Positions 44,244 to 53,945 of a DNA stretch of 64,000 nucleotides are shown piece after piece (the stretch's first letter is position 1; each line of letters begins with the position of its first letter). The notes below the pieces were generated by a model. That model saw only the letters and a program-made list of their open reading frames with translations, was not told the DNA's origin and searched no databases. The stretch is taken from assembly GCA_963796155.1 (NCBI GenBank), contig CAWCKT010000006.1:62001-126000 (forward strand). Reading direction: 5' to 3'. The DNA comes from AP-15 sp963796155. Its GTDB lineage: Bacteria; Pseudomonadota; Alphaproteobacteria; ATCC43930; CGMCC-115725. Made by a program: the position numbers and the translations under genes.

Positions 44244-46631
44244 TTGCGTTGCATCCACGTAACTTTCGCATGGCGGGCAGTGTTCGGCGCGATCTTCCTG
44301 GTTGCGGCTGCCTCAGCGCAGTCGGCGGTCGGGCAGTCCGAGGGGCGCGGTCCTTCGCTCGCTCAAATGGGCGGGGGGACGGTAAGCGATATCCGTATCG
44401 AGGGAGTGCAGCGGATCGAGCCCGAAACAGTTCGCTCCTATCTGCAGATCCAGCCGGGTGATGCCTGGGACGATGAACGTGTGGACAAGTCGCTCAAGGC
44501 GCTGTTCGCCACCGGCTTATTCGCTGATGTCAACCTGACCCGCGTCGGCAACACTTTGGTCGTCAAGGTGGTCGAGAACCCGATCATTAATCGCATCGCC
44601 TTTGAAGGCAACCGCAAGCTCGACGAAAAGGATCTGAATGCGGAGATCCAGCTGCGCCCGCGCGTCGTCTATACCCGCTCGCGAGTGCAGAGTGATGTCA
44701 AGCGGATCCTCGATCTTTATCGCCGCCATGGACGGTTCGGAGCAACCGTCGAACCAAAGGTCATTCAGCTATCTGAAAATCGAGTTGATCTTGTCTTTGA
44801 GATCAACGAAGGCGAGTTTACCGGCATACGTAGCATAAACTTCGTCGGAAACCATCAGTATGGCGAAGGCAAGCTGCGCGGCGTTATTCAGACGAAGGAG
44901 AGTCGTTGGTACCGGTTTCTCTCTACTGATGATACCTACGATCCGGATCGGTTGACCTATGATAGGGAATTGTTGCGCAAATTCTATCTGACCGAGGGGT
45001 ATGCGGATTTTCGGGTGGTATCGGCGGTTGCGGAACTGACCCCAGATCGCGACGGTTTCATTATCACCTTCACCCTCGATGAGGGCCAGCGCTACCGTTT
45101 CGGCAAGGTCGACGTCAATATCAAGCTCAAAGATTTGCCGCCCGAGGCGGTGTTGCCGCTTCTGACCGTCCACTCGGGCGATTGGTACGACGCCGAGGCT
45201 GTTGAAAAGTCTATCTCGATATTGACTGACGCCCTCGGCAATCGGGGTTACGCCTTCGTCGAGGTCAAGCCGAATATCACGCGCAACCGTGAAGAGCATA
45301 CCATCGACATCACTTTCGACGTACAGGAGGGTCCGCAGGTCTACGTCGAGCGGATCGACATCGTCGGCAACGTGCGCACCCTCGACAAGGTGATACGCCG
45401 CGAATTTCAGCTGGTCGAGGGCGATGCGTTCAACACCACCAAGATGCAACGCTCGCAGACGCGCATCAAGAACCTCGGCTTCTTTAAGAAGGTCGAGGTG
45501 ACCAATGCGCAGGGATCGGCGCCGGACAAGACGGTGGTGACGGCCGAGGTCGAGGAGCAATCGACCGGTGAGCTGTCCTTCGGTCTAGGTTTCTCGACCA
45601 CCGACGGTCCGCTCATTGATTCGAACATCCGCGAACGAAATTTCCTTGGACGCGGTCAGGACCTGCGGATCGGGGCCGTGGTTTCACTGCGCTCTCAGCA
45701 GATCGACCTCAGCTTCACAGAGCCCTATTTCCTCGACAAGAACATCGCAGCTGGGGTCGACATCTTCGAAGTCAAGACCAGTCCAACCGCGAATTTCTTC
45801 AGTGGGGTGACCCCACCCTACCAGCAATTCTCCTACGGCGGTGCGCTTCGTGCCGGGTATCAGATCACGGACAATCTGCGCCAGACGTTCAAATACACAG
45901 CGCGATCGGACGATATTATAAACCTTCAGAGCAATACCTCGCTGTTCATCGTGCTCGAATCGGGGCAGCATCTGACTTCGGAGATCGGACAGGTTCTGCT
46001 GTATGATCGCCGGGATGATCGACTCGACCCGACGAGCGGTTATTACGCTTCGGTCGGCAACGACTTTGCCGGTGTGGGCTTCGGCGTGGACTATGTGCGC
46101 AACAAGGTAAGTTTAGGCTATTACTACTCGATTGCGCCAGAATGGGTGTTGAGTCTTACCGGAGAGGGGGGCGACATCCTTGGCTGGAATGGCCAAAATG
46201 TGCTCCTTCAGGATCGGTTCTTTGTCGGCGGCGACAATTTGCGCGGCTTTCAAAGCGCCGGCATTGGGCCCCGTGATACGATCAGCGGCGACGCTCTGGG
46301 CGGTCAGAAGTATTATGTCGGTTCCGTCACCCTAGGGGTGCCGCTCGGGCTACCTAAGGAGCTCGGGTTGAGCGGACGCGTCTTTACCGATTTCGGCACT
46401 CTATATCAAATCGAGCCGACCAACATTGTGTTGACTCCCGCCCAGCTAGCGCAAACGGGAGGCCTCCAGCCGCAAGTCGAACAAAGCCCCGCTACTCGCG
46501 TGAGTGCCGGTATCGGGGTATCGTGGAAGTCTCCGGTCGGTCCGGTCCGCCTGGACCTCGCTGTTCCGATCAGGAAAGAGGGCTTCGACAAGACCCAATT
46601 TTTCAGAGTCAGTTTCGGGACAAAGTTCTGA
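44244..46631 (+). CDS. bamA: Outer-membrane protein assembly factor BamA
   Basis: A 795-residue Omp85 protein. It has a signal peptide ending VAAASAQ, five POTRA repeats from SDIRIEGVQRIEPETVRSYL to about residue 425, then a 16-strand beta-barrel with the conserved FFVGGDNLRGFQSAGIGPRD lid motif and a C-terminal Phe (SFGTKF). The start is TTG 44244, after a ggggtggggg run; an ATG at 44216 is in another frame. It folds beta-barrels into the outer membrane. The stop overlaps the skp start by one base. Confidence 0.95.
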   Translation: MRCIHVTFAWRAVFGAIFLVAAASAQSAVGQSEGRGPSLAQMGGGTVSDIRIEGVQRIEPETVRSYLQIQPGDAWDDERVDKSLKALFATGLFADVNLTRVGNTLVVKVVENPIINRIAFEGNRKLDEKDLNAEIQLRPRVVYTRSRVQSDVKRILDLYRRHGRFGATVEPKVIQLSENRVDLVFEINEGEFTGIRSINFVGNHQYGEGKLRGVIQTKESRWYRFLSTDDTYDPDRLTYDRELLRKFYLTEGYADFRVVSAVAELTPDRDGFIITFTLDEGQRYRFGKVDVNIKLKDLPPEAVLPLLTVHSGDWYDAEAVEKSISILTDALGNRGYAFVEVKPNITRNREEHTIDITFDVQEGPQVYVERIDIVGNVRTLDKVIRREFQLVEGDAFNTTKMQRSQTRIKNLGFFKKVEVTNAQGSAPDKTVVTAEVEEQSTGELSFGLGFSTTDGPLIDSNIRERNFLGRGQDLRIGAVVSLRSQQIDLSFTEPYFLDKNIAAGVDIFEVKTSPTANFFSGVTPPYQQFSYGGALRAGYQITDNLRQTFKYTARSDDIINLQSNTSLFIVLESGQHLTSEIGQVLLYDRRDDRLDPTSGYYASVGNDFAGVGFGVDYVRNKVSLGYYYSIAPEWVLSLTGEGGDILGWNGQNVLLQDRFFVGGDNLRGFQSAGIGPRDTISGDALGGQKYYVGSVTLGVPLGLPKELGLSGRVFTDFGTLYQIEPTNIVLTPAQLAQTGGLQPQVEQSPATRVSAGIGVSWKSPVGPVRLDLAVPIRKEGFDKTQFFRVSFGTKF

Positions 46632-47338
46632 TGTTGTTGCTCTATTTTAGGCTCGCGATTCTGCTACCGCCATTCCTGTGCTGTCTCGCTGGCGATGCTA
46701 TGGCGCAGGCGCCACCGGCGGCGCCACCTGCGCCATCGGCACCCTCGCCGCCAGCATCCTCGCCGGCGCCGCTACCGTCGGCGCAAAATCTGACCGTCAT
46801 GGTCGTTGACGTTCAAGCGCTCCTGCAGAATTCGAAGGCGGCTAAGATGGTTCGTAGTCAGATCGAACAGAAGCGCGGTGAGTACACCAAGGACATTTCG
46901 CACCAGGAAGAATTGCTCCGCGCCGAACGAGACGCGCTGCAGCGACAACAGGCATCGCTTTCTCCGGAAGCATTGAACCAGAAAGGGCGCGATTTTCAAC
47001 AGAAGGTCAATGATCTTGAGCGGAACGTTCAAGGCAAGCGTCAGGCTCTCGAGAAATCGAATGGCGACGCGCTCCAGAGAATTCAGGAGGAGATGCTGAA
47101 AATAATCGCTGATATTGCGAAGCAGCGAAAGGCGAACCTGGTATTTCAGCGGACCGATCTCGTCTTATTCGACCAGGCATTCGACGTGACGGACGAGGTC
47201 CTGCAAAAGCTGGACGAGCAGTTGCCGACCCTTACCGTCAACTTCGTCGCGCCGGTTCCTCCGAGCGCCAGCGCTGCGCCGCCGCCTCCCGCGCCGAGCG
47301 GCCCCGTGGCCCCCAACCCTAAGCCCAAGAAGAAGTGA
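46631..47338 (+). CDS. skp: OmpH/Skp-family periplasmic chaperone
   Basis: A 235-residue protein with a signal peptide ending CLAGDAMAQ. A long Pro/Ala-rich N-terminal linker (PPAAPPAPSAPSPPASSPAP) is followed by the Skp core: VVDVQALLQNSKAAKMVRSQ, a coiled coil (EQKRGEYTKDISHQEELLRA and onward) and IIADIAKQRKANLVFQRTDL. The C-terminus is also Pro-rich. The chaperone carries unfolded outer-membrane proteins to BamA, matching its position. Start and bamA stop share one base. Confidence 0.92.
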   Translation: MLLLYFRLAILLPPFLCCLAGDAMAQAPPAAPPAPSAPSPPASSPAPLPSAQNLTVMVVDVQALLQNSKAAKMVRSQIEQKRGEYTKDISHQEELLRAERDALQRQQASLSPEALNQKGRDFQQKVNDLERNVQGKRQALEKSNGDALQRIQEEMLKIIADIAKQRKANLVFQRTDLVLFDQAFDVTDEVLQKLDEQLPTLTVNFVAPVPPSASAAPPPPAPSGPVAPNPKPKKK

Positions 47339-47369
47339 CACGGGGCCGGACTGGGTCGGCGGCCGAGGG

Positions 47370-48395
47370 ATGGCAGATCCGCGCTTCTTCGATCGAGAGG
47401 GGCCCTTTACGCTCGATTCGCTCGCGGCGCTGAGCGGCGCGAGGCTGGTACGCCCGGAGTTTGGCTCGCGGCTCTTTCGCGATGTGGCTCCGCTCGAAAC
47501 AGCTGGTCCTGAAGACGTGAGTTTCCTAGAAAATCGGAAATATTTAGAAGCGTTTGTTCACTCTGGAGCCGGAGCGGCTTTTGTCGACGAAAGGTCGGCG
47601 GCACGGGCGCCGCCTCGGATGGCGCTCCTTCTAAGCAACGAACCTTACAGGGCCTATGCTCTTGCTGCGCAGGCCTTCTACCCCGCGCGTCCGGTGATAC
47701 CCCGCAGAGCACCGTCAGCCCTGATCGATCCGGCGGCGTTCGTGCCGGAGGATTGCGAGGTCGGCCCAAACACGGTCATCGAGCATGGGGCACGTCTCGG
47801 GCGACGCTGCCGAATCGGCGCGAACTCGGTGATCGCAGCCGGGGTCGAGATTGGCGACGACTGTCTAATCGGCGCCAATGTCACACTCAGTCATTGTCTG
47901 ATCGGATCGCGCGTCGTGCTACACCCAGGCGTGCGCATCGGCCAGGAAGGGTTCGGTTTCTCGCCCGACCCCGCCGGACCGATTAAGGTCCCGCAACTCG
48001 GGCGGGTTCTGGTTGGCGATGCTGTGGAAATCGGCGCGAACACGACGATCGACAGGGGATCCGGGCACGATACTGTGATCGGGCCTGGCTCGATGATTGA
48101 TAATCTCGTCCAGATTGGTCACAACGTTGTTCTGGGCCGGTCCTGCATCCTCGCCGGTCAGGTCGGGATCTCCGGGAGTACGAGGCTCGATGATTATGTC
48201 ATGGTCGGGGGGCAAGCGGGGCTCGCCGGCCATCTGCATATCGGCAGAGGGGCACGGATCGCTGCCAAGAGCGGTCTCATGCGCGACGTCCCTGCCGGCG
48301 AGACGGTGTGCGGCAGTCCCGCAGTTCCGTTGACCGCGTTCATGAGGCAGACGGCCTTGGTACAGCGTCTTGCGAAAAAGAAGGACCGGCCATGA
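47370..48395 (+). CDS. lpxD: UDP-3-O-acylglucosamine N-acyltransferase
   Basis: A 341-residue trimeric acyltransferase, third enzyme of lipid A synthesis. The N-terminal uridine-binding domain (ETAGPEDVSFLENRKYLEAF) precedes a left-handed beta-helix of hexapeptide repeats (IGANSVIAAGVEIGDDCLIG). The catalytic His region is MIDNLVQIGHNVVLGRSCIL. It starts at ATG 47370 and overlaps fabZ by four bases. Confidence 0.96.
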   Translation: MADPRFFDREGPFTLDSLAALSGARLVRPEFGSRLFRDVAPLETAGPEDVSFLENRKYLEAFVHSGAGAAFVDERSAARAPPRMALLLSNEPYRAYALAAQAFYPARPVIPRRAPSALIDPAAFVPEDCEVGPNTVIEHGARLGRRCRIGANSVIAAGVEIGDDCLIGANVTLSHCLIGSRVVLHPGVRIGQEGFGFSPDPAGPIKVPQLGRVLVGDAVEIGANTTIDRGSGHDTVIGPGSMIDNLVQIGHNVVLGRSCILAGQVGISGSTRLDDYVMVGGQAGLAGHLHIGRGARIAAKSGLMRDVPAGETVCGSPAVPLTAFMRQTALVQRLAKKKDRP

Positions 48396-48862
48396 CCGAT
48401 CCGGCCTGCTCAGAGGAGGAACCCACCCAGATCGACATCCAGCGAATCATGGAGATGATCCCGCACCGCCATCCTTTTCTGATGATCGACAAGGTCATCG
48501 ACGTCGTTGCGAACGAGCGGGCAACTGGCATTAAGAACCTATCGATCAACGAGAATTACTTTCAGGGTCATTTTCCGGCTCGCCCGGTGATGCCGGGCGT
48601 GCTGATCATCGAGGCGATGGCGCAAACCGCTGCGGTCCTTGTTGTGCACACTTTGGGTCCAACCTCCGAAGGCAAGCTCGTCTACTTCATGAGCGTCGAC
48701 AACGCCCGTTTTCGACGCCCGGTATTTCCGGGTGATCGCCTTGATGTCCAGGTAACCAAGCAGCGTCGCCGCGGCAATGTCTGGAAATTCGAGGGACGGG
48801 CAAAGGTCGGGGACAATCTGATGGCGGAAGCCATATTCGCGGCAATGATCCTCGACGAATAG
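48392..48862 (+). CDS. fabZ: 3-hydroxyacyl-ACP dehydratase FabZ
   Basis: A 156-residue hot-dog-fold dehydratase of fatty-acid synthesis. The catalytic His is in IPHRHPFLMIDKV and the Glu in PGVLIIEAMAQTAAV; GHFPARPVMPG lies between. It starts at ATG 48392 overlapping the lpxD stop (atga); an in-frame upstream start at 48308 would encode a non-homologous extension. Its place between lpxD and lpxA is conserved and balances phospholipid and lipid A supply. Confidence 0.96.
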   Translation: MTDPACSEEEPTQIDIQRIMEMIPHRHPFLMIDKVIDVVANERATGIKNLSINENYFQGHFPARPVMPGVLIIEAMAQTAAVLVVHTLGPTSEGKLVYFMSVDNARFRRPVFPGDRLDVQVTKQRRRGNVWKFEGRAKVGDNLMAEAIFAAMILDE

Positions 48863-48873
48863 ACGAACCGCCG

Positions 48874-49674
48874 ATGCCGCAAATCCACCCGACGGCCATC
48901 GTCGCGCCGGGCGCCATGCTGGCTCGGGACGTCGCGATCGGGCCCTATTGCACCATTGGCGAGCATGTTGCCCTGGACGCCGGCGTCACGCTTCGCTCAC
49001 ACGTGGTCGTCGACGGTCGCACGACGATCGGGGCGGGCACACGCGTTTTTCCATTCGCCTCGATCGGTCTCGAGCCGCAAGATCTGAAATATTGCGGAGA
49101 GGAATCTGCACTCGTTATCGGGCGCAACAACACCATCCGTGAATATGTGACGATAAATCCCGGGACAGCTGGCGGCGGGATGGTCACCCGAGTAGGGGAC
49201 CACTGCCTGTTCATGGTCGGCGCGCATGTCGCGCATGACTGCCAAATCGCCGACCATGTAATCATGGCGAACAATGCTACGCTCGCGGGCCACGTTGTCA
49301 TCGAGGACTACGCCATTCTCGGTGGGCTCTGCGCGGTCCATCAGTATGTCCGAATCGGCAAGCACGCGATGATCGGCGGCATGTCGGGCGTTGAGCGTGA
49401 CGTGATCCCCTTTGGCCAGGTGATGGGAGACCGGGCGCGGCTTTGCGGGCTCAACATTATCGGTATGCAGCGCCGCGGCTTCAGTCGCGAGGATATCCAA
49501 GGCCTCCGTAATGCCTACCAGGTCTTATTCTCCTCGGATGGCACGCTGAGTGATCGTGTAAACGAAACAGCTGAGCGCTTCGGCGGCATCCCACCGGTCG
49601 ACGACATCATTGGTTTTATTCGCGCCAATTCGAGCCGCGCCATTTGTCAGCCGAAAGGGGCGAATGACGCGTAG
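48874..49674 (+). CDS. lpxA: UDP-N-acetylglucosamine acyltransferase
   Basis: A 266-residue trimeric acyltransferase, first step of lipid A synthesis. The beta-helix begins PQIHPTAIVAPGAMLARDVA. The catalytic His and neighbours lie in FMVGAHVAHDCQIADHVIMA. The C-terminal helices follow GLNIIGMQRRGFSREDIQGL. It overlaps lpxI by 11 bases. Confidence 0.96.
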   Translation: MPQIHPTAIVAPGAMLARDVAIGPYCTIGEHVALDAGVTLRSHVVVDGRTTIGAGTRVFPFASIGLEPQDLKYCGEESALVIGRNNTIREYVTINPGTAGGGMVTRVGDHCLFMVGAHVAHDCQIADHVIMANNATLAGHVVIEDYAILGGLCAVHQYVRIGKHAMIGGMSGVERDVIPFGQVMGDRARLCGLNIIGMQRRGFSREDIQGLRNAYQVLFSSDGTLSDRVNETAERFGGIPPVDDIIGFIRANSSRAICQPKGANDA

Positions 49675-50482
49675 GCTCGGTATCATAGCCGGAGGGGGGC
49701 GGTTGCCGCGGCGTCTGGTCGAGTCCTGTCAGGCCGCGGGACGCGATGTCTTTGTTTTGGCGCTGGAGGGAGAGGCCGAGCCGGAGATGGTGCGTGGCGT
49801 GCCGCATGCTTGGTGCCGCATGGGCGCGGCTGCGACAGGTCTTTCCCTACTACGCGACAACAATGTTACCGACCTCGTTTTAGCCGGTGGTATCCGGCGC
49901 CCGTCGCTCGTCACGCTGCGCCCGGATTGGCGTGCCGCAAAGCTTTTCGCCCGCATCGGTTACCGTGCCTTGGGCGATGACGGTCTGCTGTCGGCCATTG
50001 TCAACGAGCTCGAGCAAGAAGGTTTTCGAGTGCTCGGGGTTGATCAGCTTCTCGACACAGAGTTCGTCACCGAAGGTCCGCTCGGCAAGATCTCTCCCGA
50101 TCTGGAGGCCGAGGCGGATATCGAGCGCGGGGTGCACATTGCGCGAGCGATCGGCGAACTCGATATCGGCCAGGCAGTCGTCGTTCAACAAGGCCTCGTG
50201 CTCGGCGTGGAGGCGATTGAGGGCACAGACGAGCTCTTGCGTCGTTGCGCAGCACTCCGCCGTGAAGGGCCGGGCGGAGTGCTGGTCAAGGTTGAGAAAC
50301 CCGGTCAGGAGCGCCGCGCCGACCGGCCGACAATCGGGCCAAACACCGTCGTGCTCGCGGCCGAAACCGGGTTGCGCGGCATCGCGGTCGAGGCCCAGGC
50401 TACGATCGTGCTTGATTGCCACGAGGTAATCCGTTGCGCCGATAGCGCAGGACTTTTCGTGGTTGGCGTGCGCCGACCGTGA
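49664..50482 (+). CDS. lpxI: UDP-2,3-diacylglucosamine diphosphatase LpxI
   Basis: A 272-residue protein of the LpxI (DUF1009) family, which replaces LpxH in alphaproteobacteria. It starts MTRRLGIIAGGGRLPRRLVE at ATG 49664 and has NVTDLVLAGGIRRPSL, ISPDLEAEADIERGVHIARA, IGQAVVVQQGLVLGVEAIEG and the C-terminal PTIGPNTVVLAAETGLRGIA. An upstream in-frame start at 49610 falls inside lpxA and was rejected. It overlaps lpxB by four bases (gtga). Confidence 0.95.
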   Translation: MTRRLGIIAGGGRLPRRLVESCQAAGRDVFVLALEGEAEPEMVRGVPHAWCRMGAAATGLSLLRDNNVTDLVLAGGIRRPSLVTLRPDWRAAKLFARIGYRALGDDGLLSAIVNELEQEGFRVLGVDQLLDTEFVTEGPLGKISPDLEAEADIERGVHIARAIGELDIGQAVVVQQGLVLGVEAIEGTDELLRRCAALRREGPGGVLVKVEKPGQERRADRPTIGPNTVVLAAETGLRGIAVEAQATIVLDCHEVIRCADSAGLFVVGVRRP

Positions 50483-51696
50483 CCGAAAGCCGAGCGCTTT
50501 TCATCTTCCTTGTCGCGGGTGAACCTTCGGGCGATGCTCTCGGAGGTCGACTGATCGCGGCGCTGCGGCAGCGCCTCGGCGACAACCTCCGGATCGCCGG
50601 CATCGGCGGTGAGTGCATGCAGGATGAGGGTCTAGAGAGCCTCGTTCCGCTGGGCGATCTTGCGGTGATGGGAGTCGCCGAAGTGCTGCCCCGCGCACCG
50701 GTCATCCTGCGGCGAGTGCGCGAGACCGTGGCGGCGATCCGAGCGTTGCGACCGGATGCCATCGTGACGATCGACAGCTCGGGGTTCAGCTGGCGCATTG
50801 CGCACCGGCTGCGCAGCCGCGGCGAGACCTTGCCGCTCATTCATTACGTCGCCCCGATGGTCTGGGCGTGGCGCGCCGGTCGGGCGCGGCGCATGGCGCG
50901 CTGGTACGACCATCTGATGACGTTGTTGCCCTTCGAACCGCCTTATTTCGAGCGAGTCGGACTGTCCTGCTGCTATGTCGGTCACCCAGTTCTTGAAAGC
51001 GGTGCCGATCGTGGTCATGGCGCTAGGTTCCGGGCACTCCACAAGCTCGCCGAGGAGGACCCGCTGATCACCGCGCTGCCAGGCAGCCGGGGCGCGGAGG
51101 TAGCGCGCCTGCTCCCGATTTTCGGCGCGGCGCTGACCCGGCTGGAGAGCCTGATCGGCCCCTTCCGCGTGGTCGTGCCCACCGTTGGAACGGTAGCGGC
51201 GACAGTCGGCAAAGCCGTGCGCGGCTGGCCGGGAACCCCGATCGTGGTGCAGCGGCCCGAAGAGAAGTACGATGCCTTCGCCGCGAGCTGCGCCGCGCTT
51301 GCTGCGTCCGGTTCGGTCGCGCTCGAATTGGCGATGGCTAGGTTGCCGATGGTCGTCGGCTATCGTCTCAATCCGGTGACCGAAAAAATTCTCGGTCGGG
51401 TCCTGAAGGTGCGGGAGGTTAATCTCGTCAATCTGGTTCTCGGAAAACCCCTAGTATCCGAGTTCCTCGGGCCGAACTGCACGCCCGAGCGTCTAGCCGC
51501 TGCAGTCGCTGAGCTCACCAGGGACGAACGGGTTCGCGCAGCGCACCGCCAGGGGTATGATGAGGTGAGGCGGCGCCTCGAGGAGGGCGGCGAGTCGCCG
51601 AGCCTGCGCGCCGCCGATCAAATCCTCGAGATCGTCACCTCCCGCCGGTGCGGCGGTCCCGCACATATAGCCATTGCACGGAGGAATTCTCGATGA
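50479..51696 (+). CDS. lpxB: Lipid A disaccharide synthase
   Basis: A 405-residue GT19-family glycosyltransferase joining two acylated glucosamines. GTG 50479 gives TESRALFIFLVAGEPSGDAL. VIVTIDSSGFSWRIAHRLR is not quoted in full by the usual motif but its Asp/Ser pattern is present as AIVTIDSSGFSWRIA; HYVAPMVWAWRAGRARRM, GHPVLESGADRG, ITALPGSRGAEVARLLPIF and SGSVALELAMARLPMVVGYR are typical. It overlaps lpxI and the following VOC gene by four bases each. Confidence 0.95.
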   Translation: MTESRALFIFLVAGEPSGDALGGRLIAALRQRLGDNLRIAGIGGECMQDEGLESLVPLGDLAVMGVAEVLPRAPVILRRVRETVAAIRALRPDAIVTIDSSGFSWRIAHRLRSRGETLPLIHYVAPMVWAWRAGRARRMARWYDHLMTLLPFEPPYFERVGLSCCYVGHPVLESGADRGHGARFRALHKLAEEDPLITALPGSRGAEVARLLPIFGAALTRLESLIGPFRVVVPTVGTVAATVGKAVRGWPGTPIVVQRPEEKYDAFAASCAALAASGSVALELAMARLPMVVGYRLNPVTEKILGRVLKVREVNLVNLVLGKPLVSEFLGPNCTPERLAAAVAELTRDERVRAAHRQGYDEVRRRLEEGGESPSLRAADQILEIVTSRRCGGPAHIAIARRNSR

Positions 51697-52133
51697 CGAT
51701 GACCGATGTGGCCGATACGTCAACGCCGACGCCCGACACCGACAAGTTCCGCCTCCTGCACACGATGATCCGGGTCCGCGATCTCGACGCCTCGTTGAAG
51801 TTCTACACCCAACTGCTCGGGATGAAGCTGTTGCGCAAACGCGATTATCCGAGCGGGAAGTTTACCCTCGCGTTTGTCGGTTACGGTGACGAGAGCAACA
51901 ACACAGTGATTGAGCTAACCCATAACTGGGGCCAGGCCGAGCCCTACACCTTGGGCAGCGCCTTTGGTCACTTGGCGGTCGGGGTTCCCGACGTCTCCAA
52001 GACCTGCGAGCGCCTTGCCGCGGCCGGGGTCAAGATCCCGCGCCCCGCCGGCCCGATGGCGCATGGCGGCTCGGTCATCGCCTTCATCGAAGATCCGGAC
52101 GGCTACCGGATTGAGTTGATCGAGCGGTCGTAG
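51693..52133 (+). CDS. gloA: Glyoxalase I-like (lactoylglutathione lyase) protein
   Basis: A 146-residue VOC protein starting at ATG 51693 after an acggaggaattctcg site. RLLHTMIRVRDLDASLKFYT has the His ligand, KRDYPSGKFTLAFVGYGDES and NTVIELTHNWG the first Glu, LGSAFGHLAVGVPDV the second His and GSVIAFIEDPDGYRIELIER S the last Glu, the full GloA ligand set. It detoxifies methylglutathione adducts of methylglyoxal. It ends the lpx operon with a four-base overlap. Confidence 0.9.
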   Translation: MTMTDVADTSTPTPDTDKFRLLHTMIRVRDLDASLKFYTQLLGMKLLRKRDYPSGKFTLAFVGYGDESNNTVIELTHNWGQAEPYTLGSAFGHLAVGVPDVSKTCERLAAAGVKIPRPAGPMAHGGSVIAFIEDPDGYRIELIERS

Positions 52134-52157
52134 CACCGCAGGCGCCATCTGCGGGTG
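52134..52157. terminator. Hairpin at the end of the lpx operon
   Basis: caccgcag and ctgcgggtg form a short stem directly after the gloA stop. There is no T-run, so a terminator role is plausible from position only. Confidence 0.35.
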
Positions 52158-52277
52158 TCGACAGGCGGTCTCCCCGGATTCGGACCCAGGAACCGCCTTA
52201 TCGAAAACATCCATCCTCGCCCCGAGCGGACAGCCCGAGAACGAGGTCTGCGACCTCGACCGGCCGATGCAGGGCGA

Positions 52278-52453
52278 TCAGCTTGCCAGTGCGCCGACCT
52301 TGCGGCGCCATGTCTCCCGGTCGGGCTCTTGCCAGCCGGCCGCCAATAGTGCTGGTCCAGATGGATTATCGGTAGACCGGTAATCCGGCCGACTTGCCGC
52401 GCGAGGGTCGACTTTCCGGCGCCAGAACAGGCGAGGATGAGGATCTTCCTCAA
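52278..52453 (-). pseudogene. P-loop kinase (DNA topology modulation/adenylate kinase-like) fragment, frameshifted
   Basis: TTG 52453 gives RKILILACSGAGKSTLARQV with a Walker A motif, then GLPIIHLDQHYWRP. The frame then shifts by one lost base near 52338 and continues GWQEPDRETWRRKVGALAS to a stop at 52278. This is the N-terminal third of the FlaR-type kinase family. The rest (the expected DGNY and lid regions) is not found down to the convergent gloA gene. It is a remnant between two core operons. Confidence 0.65.
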
Positions 52454-52544
52454 GGTTTGCTGCGCTCGGCACCCCCTCCCCATTGATCCCCATTGCGGGA
52501 CAGGGGGCTCACACCGCGCGCTGGGTGGGTGAGAGTGAAGCCGG

Positions 52545-53858
52545 TCAGGTCCGCCGTTCTACCGGCACGTAATGGCGTGATGCGGAACCGATGAACAGCT
52601 GGCGCGGACGGCCGATCTTCGAATCCGGATCCTCGATCATCTCGGTCCATTGCGCGACCCAGCCGACCGTGCGGGCGATCGCGAAGAGCACCGTGAACAT
52701 CGAGGTGGGGAAGCCCATCGCCCGCAGGATGATCCCCGAATAGAAGTCGACATTCGGATAAAGCTTCCGCGTGATGAAATAATCGTCGTTGAGTGCGATC
52801 TTTTCCAGCTCCATTGCGAGATCGAGCAATGGCTCGTTCTTGATGCCGAGTTCGTCGAGCACCTCGTGGCAGCTGTCGCGCAGCACATGGGCGCGCGGAT
52901 CGTAGTTTTTGTAGACGCGATGGCCAAAGCCGAACAGCAATTCGTGATCGTTCTTGTCCTTTACGTGGTTCAAGAACTCCTTGATGCCTGATTTGTCGCC
53001 GATCCGCGCCAGCATCTTGAGCACCGCTTCATTGGCGCCGCCATGCGCGGGGCCCCACAAGGAAGCGATACCGGCGGCGATGCAGGCAAACGGGTTGGCA
53101 CCGCTTGACCCGGCGTTGCGCACCGTCGCGGTCGATGCGTTCTGCTCGTGATCGGCATGCAAGATAAAAATGCGGTCCATCGCCCGCGCCAGGACCGGGT
53201 TGACTTTGTATTCTTCGCATGGCACCGCCCAAGCCATATGAAGGAAGTTCTCGGCGTAGCTCAGCGAGTTCTGCGGATAGATAAAGGGCTGGCCCATCGA
53301 GTATTTGAACGCCATGGCCGCGATCGTCGGCATCTTGGCGATCAGGCGGTAGGAAGCAACCATCCGCTGATAGGGGTCATGGATGTCGGTCGAGTCGTGA
53401 TAGAAGGCCGAGAGAGCGCCGACCACCCCGCAGAGGACCGCCATCGGATGCGCATCGCGGCGGAACCCGCGGAAGAAGGTCGTGAGCTGCTCGTGCACCA
53501 TCGTGTGATGGGTGATGTCGTAGACGAACTGCTCCTTCTCCTTTGCAGTCGGTAGCTCGCCGTTGAGCAGGAGGTAAGCGACCTCGAGAAAGTCGCTCTT
53601 GTCTGCGAGCTCCTCGATTGGATAACCCCGGTAGAGGAGTATCCCTTCGTCGCCGTCGATATAGGTGATACTGGAACGACAGGCGGCGGTCGCCATGAAC
53701 CCGGGATCGTAGGTGAAGTGACCGATCTGCGCGTAGAGCTTTCGGATGTCGATGACCCGCGGACCGATTGTCCCGCCGAGTACGGGAAGCTCGACCGACT
53801 TTCCGGTATTGTTGTCGGTCAAGGTCATTGTTCCGGTCACCGTGTTGTTCCCGTCCAT
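52545..53858 (-). CDS. gltA: Citrate synthase
   Basis: A 437-residue type I (hexameric-type) citrate synthase. ATG 53858 gives DGNNTVTGTMTLTDNNTGKS. Catalytic His regions are ILHADHEQNASTATVRNAGS and GPAHGGANEAVLKML, and FGHRVYKNYDPRAHVL carries the substrate-binding residues. The open frame reaches 53942 but that extension is not conserved. It follows gltX on the same strand with an 87-base gap. It condenses acetyl-CoA and oxaloacetate in the TCA cycle. Confidence 0.97.
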   Translation of the reverse strand: MDGNNTVTGTMTLTDNNTGKSVELPVLGGTIGPRVIDIRKLYAQIGHFTYDPGFMATAACRSSITYIDGDEGILLYRGYPIEELADKSDFLEVAYLLLNGELPTAKEKEQFVYDITHHTMVHEQLTTFFRGFRRDAHPMAVLCGVVGALSAFYHDSTDIHDPYQRMVASYRLIAKMPTIAAMAFKYSMGQPFIYPQNSLSYAENFLHMAWAVPCEEYKVNPVLARAMDRIFILHADHEQNASTATVRNAGSSGANPFACIAAGIASLWGPAHGGANEAVLKMLARIGDKSGIKEFLNHVKDKNDHELLFGFGHRVYKNYDPRAHVLRDSCHEVLDELGIKNEPLLDLAMELEKIALNDDYFITRKLYPNVDFYSGIILRAMGFPTSMFTVLFAIARTVGWVAQWTEMIEDPDSKIGRPRQLFIGSASRHYVPVERRT

Positions 53859-53945
53859 CGATCCACCTCTGTCTCTTTGCCCGCAGGCGGTTGCCGGATT
53901 TCGCCGGGAAAATAGGCTTCTTGCGCGCGCTTGGCAAACCACGCG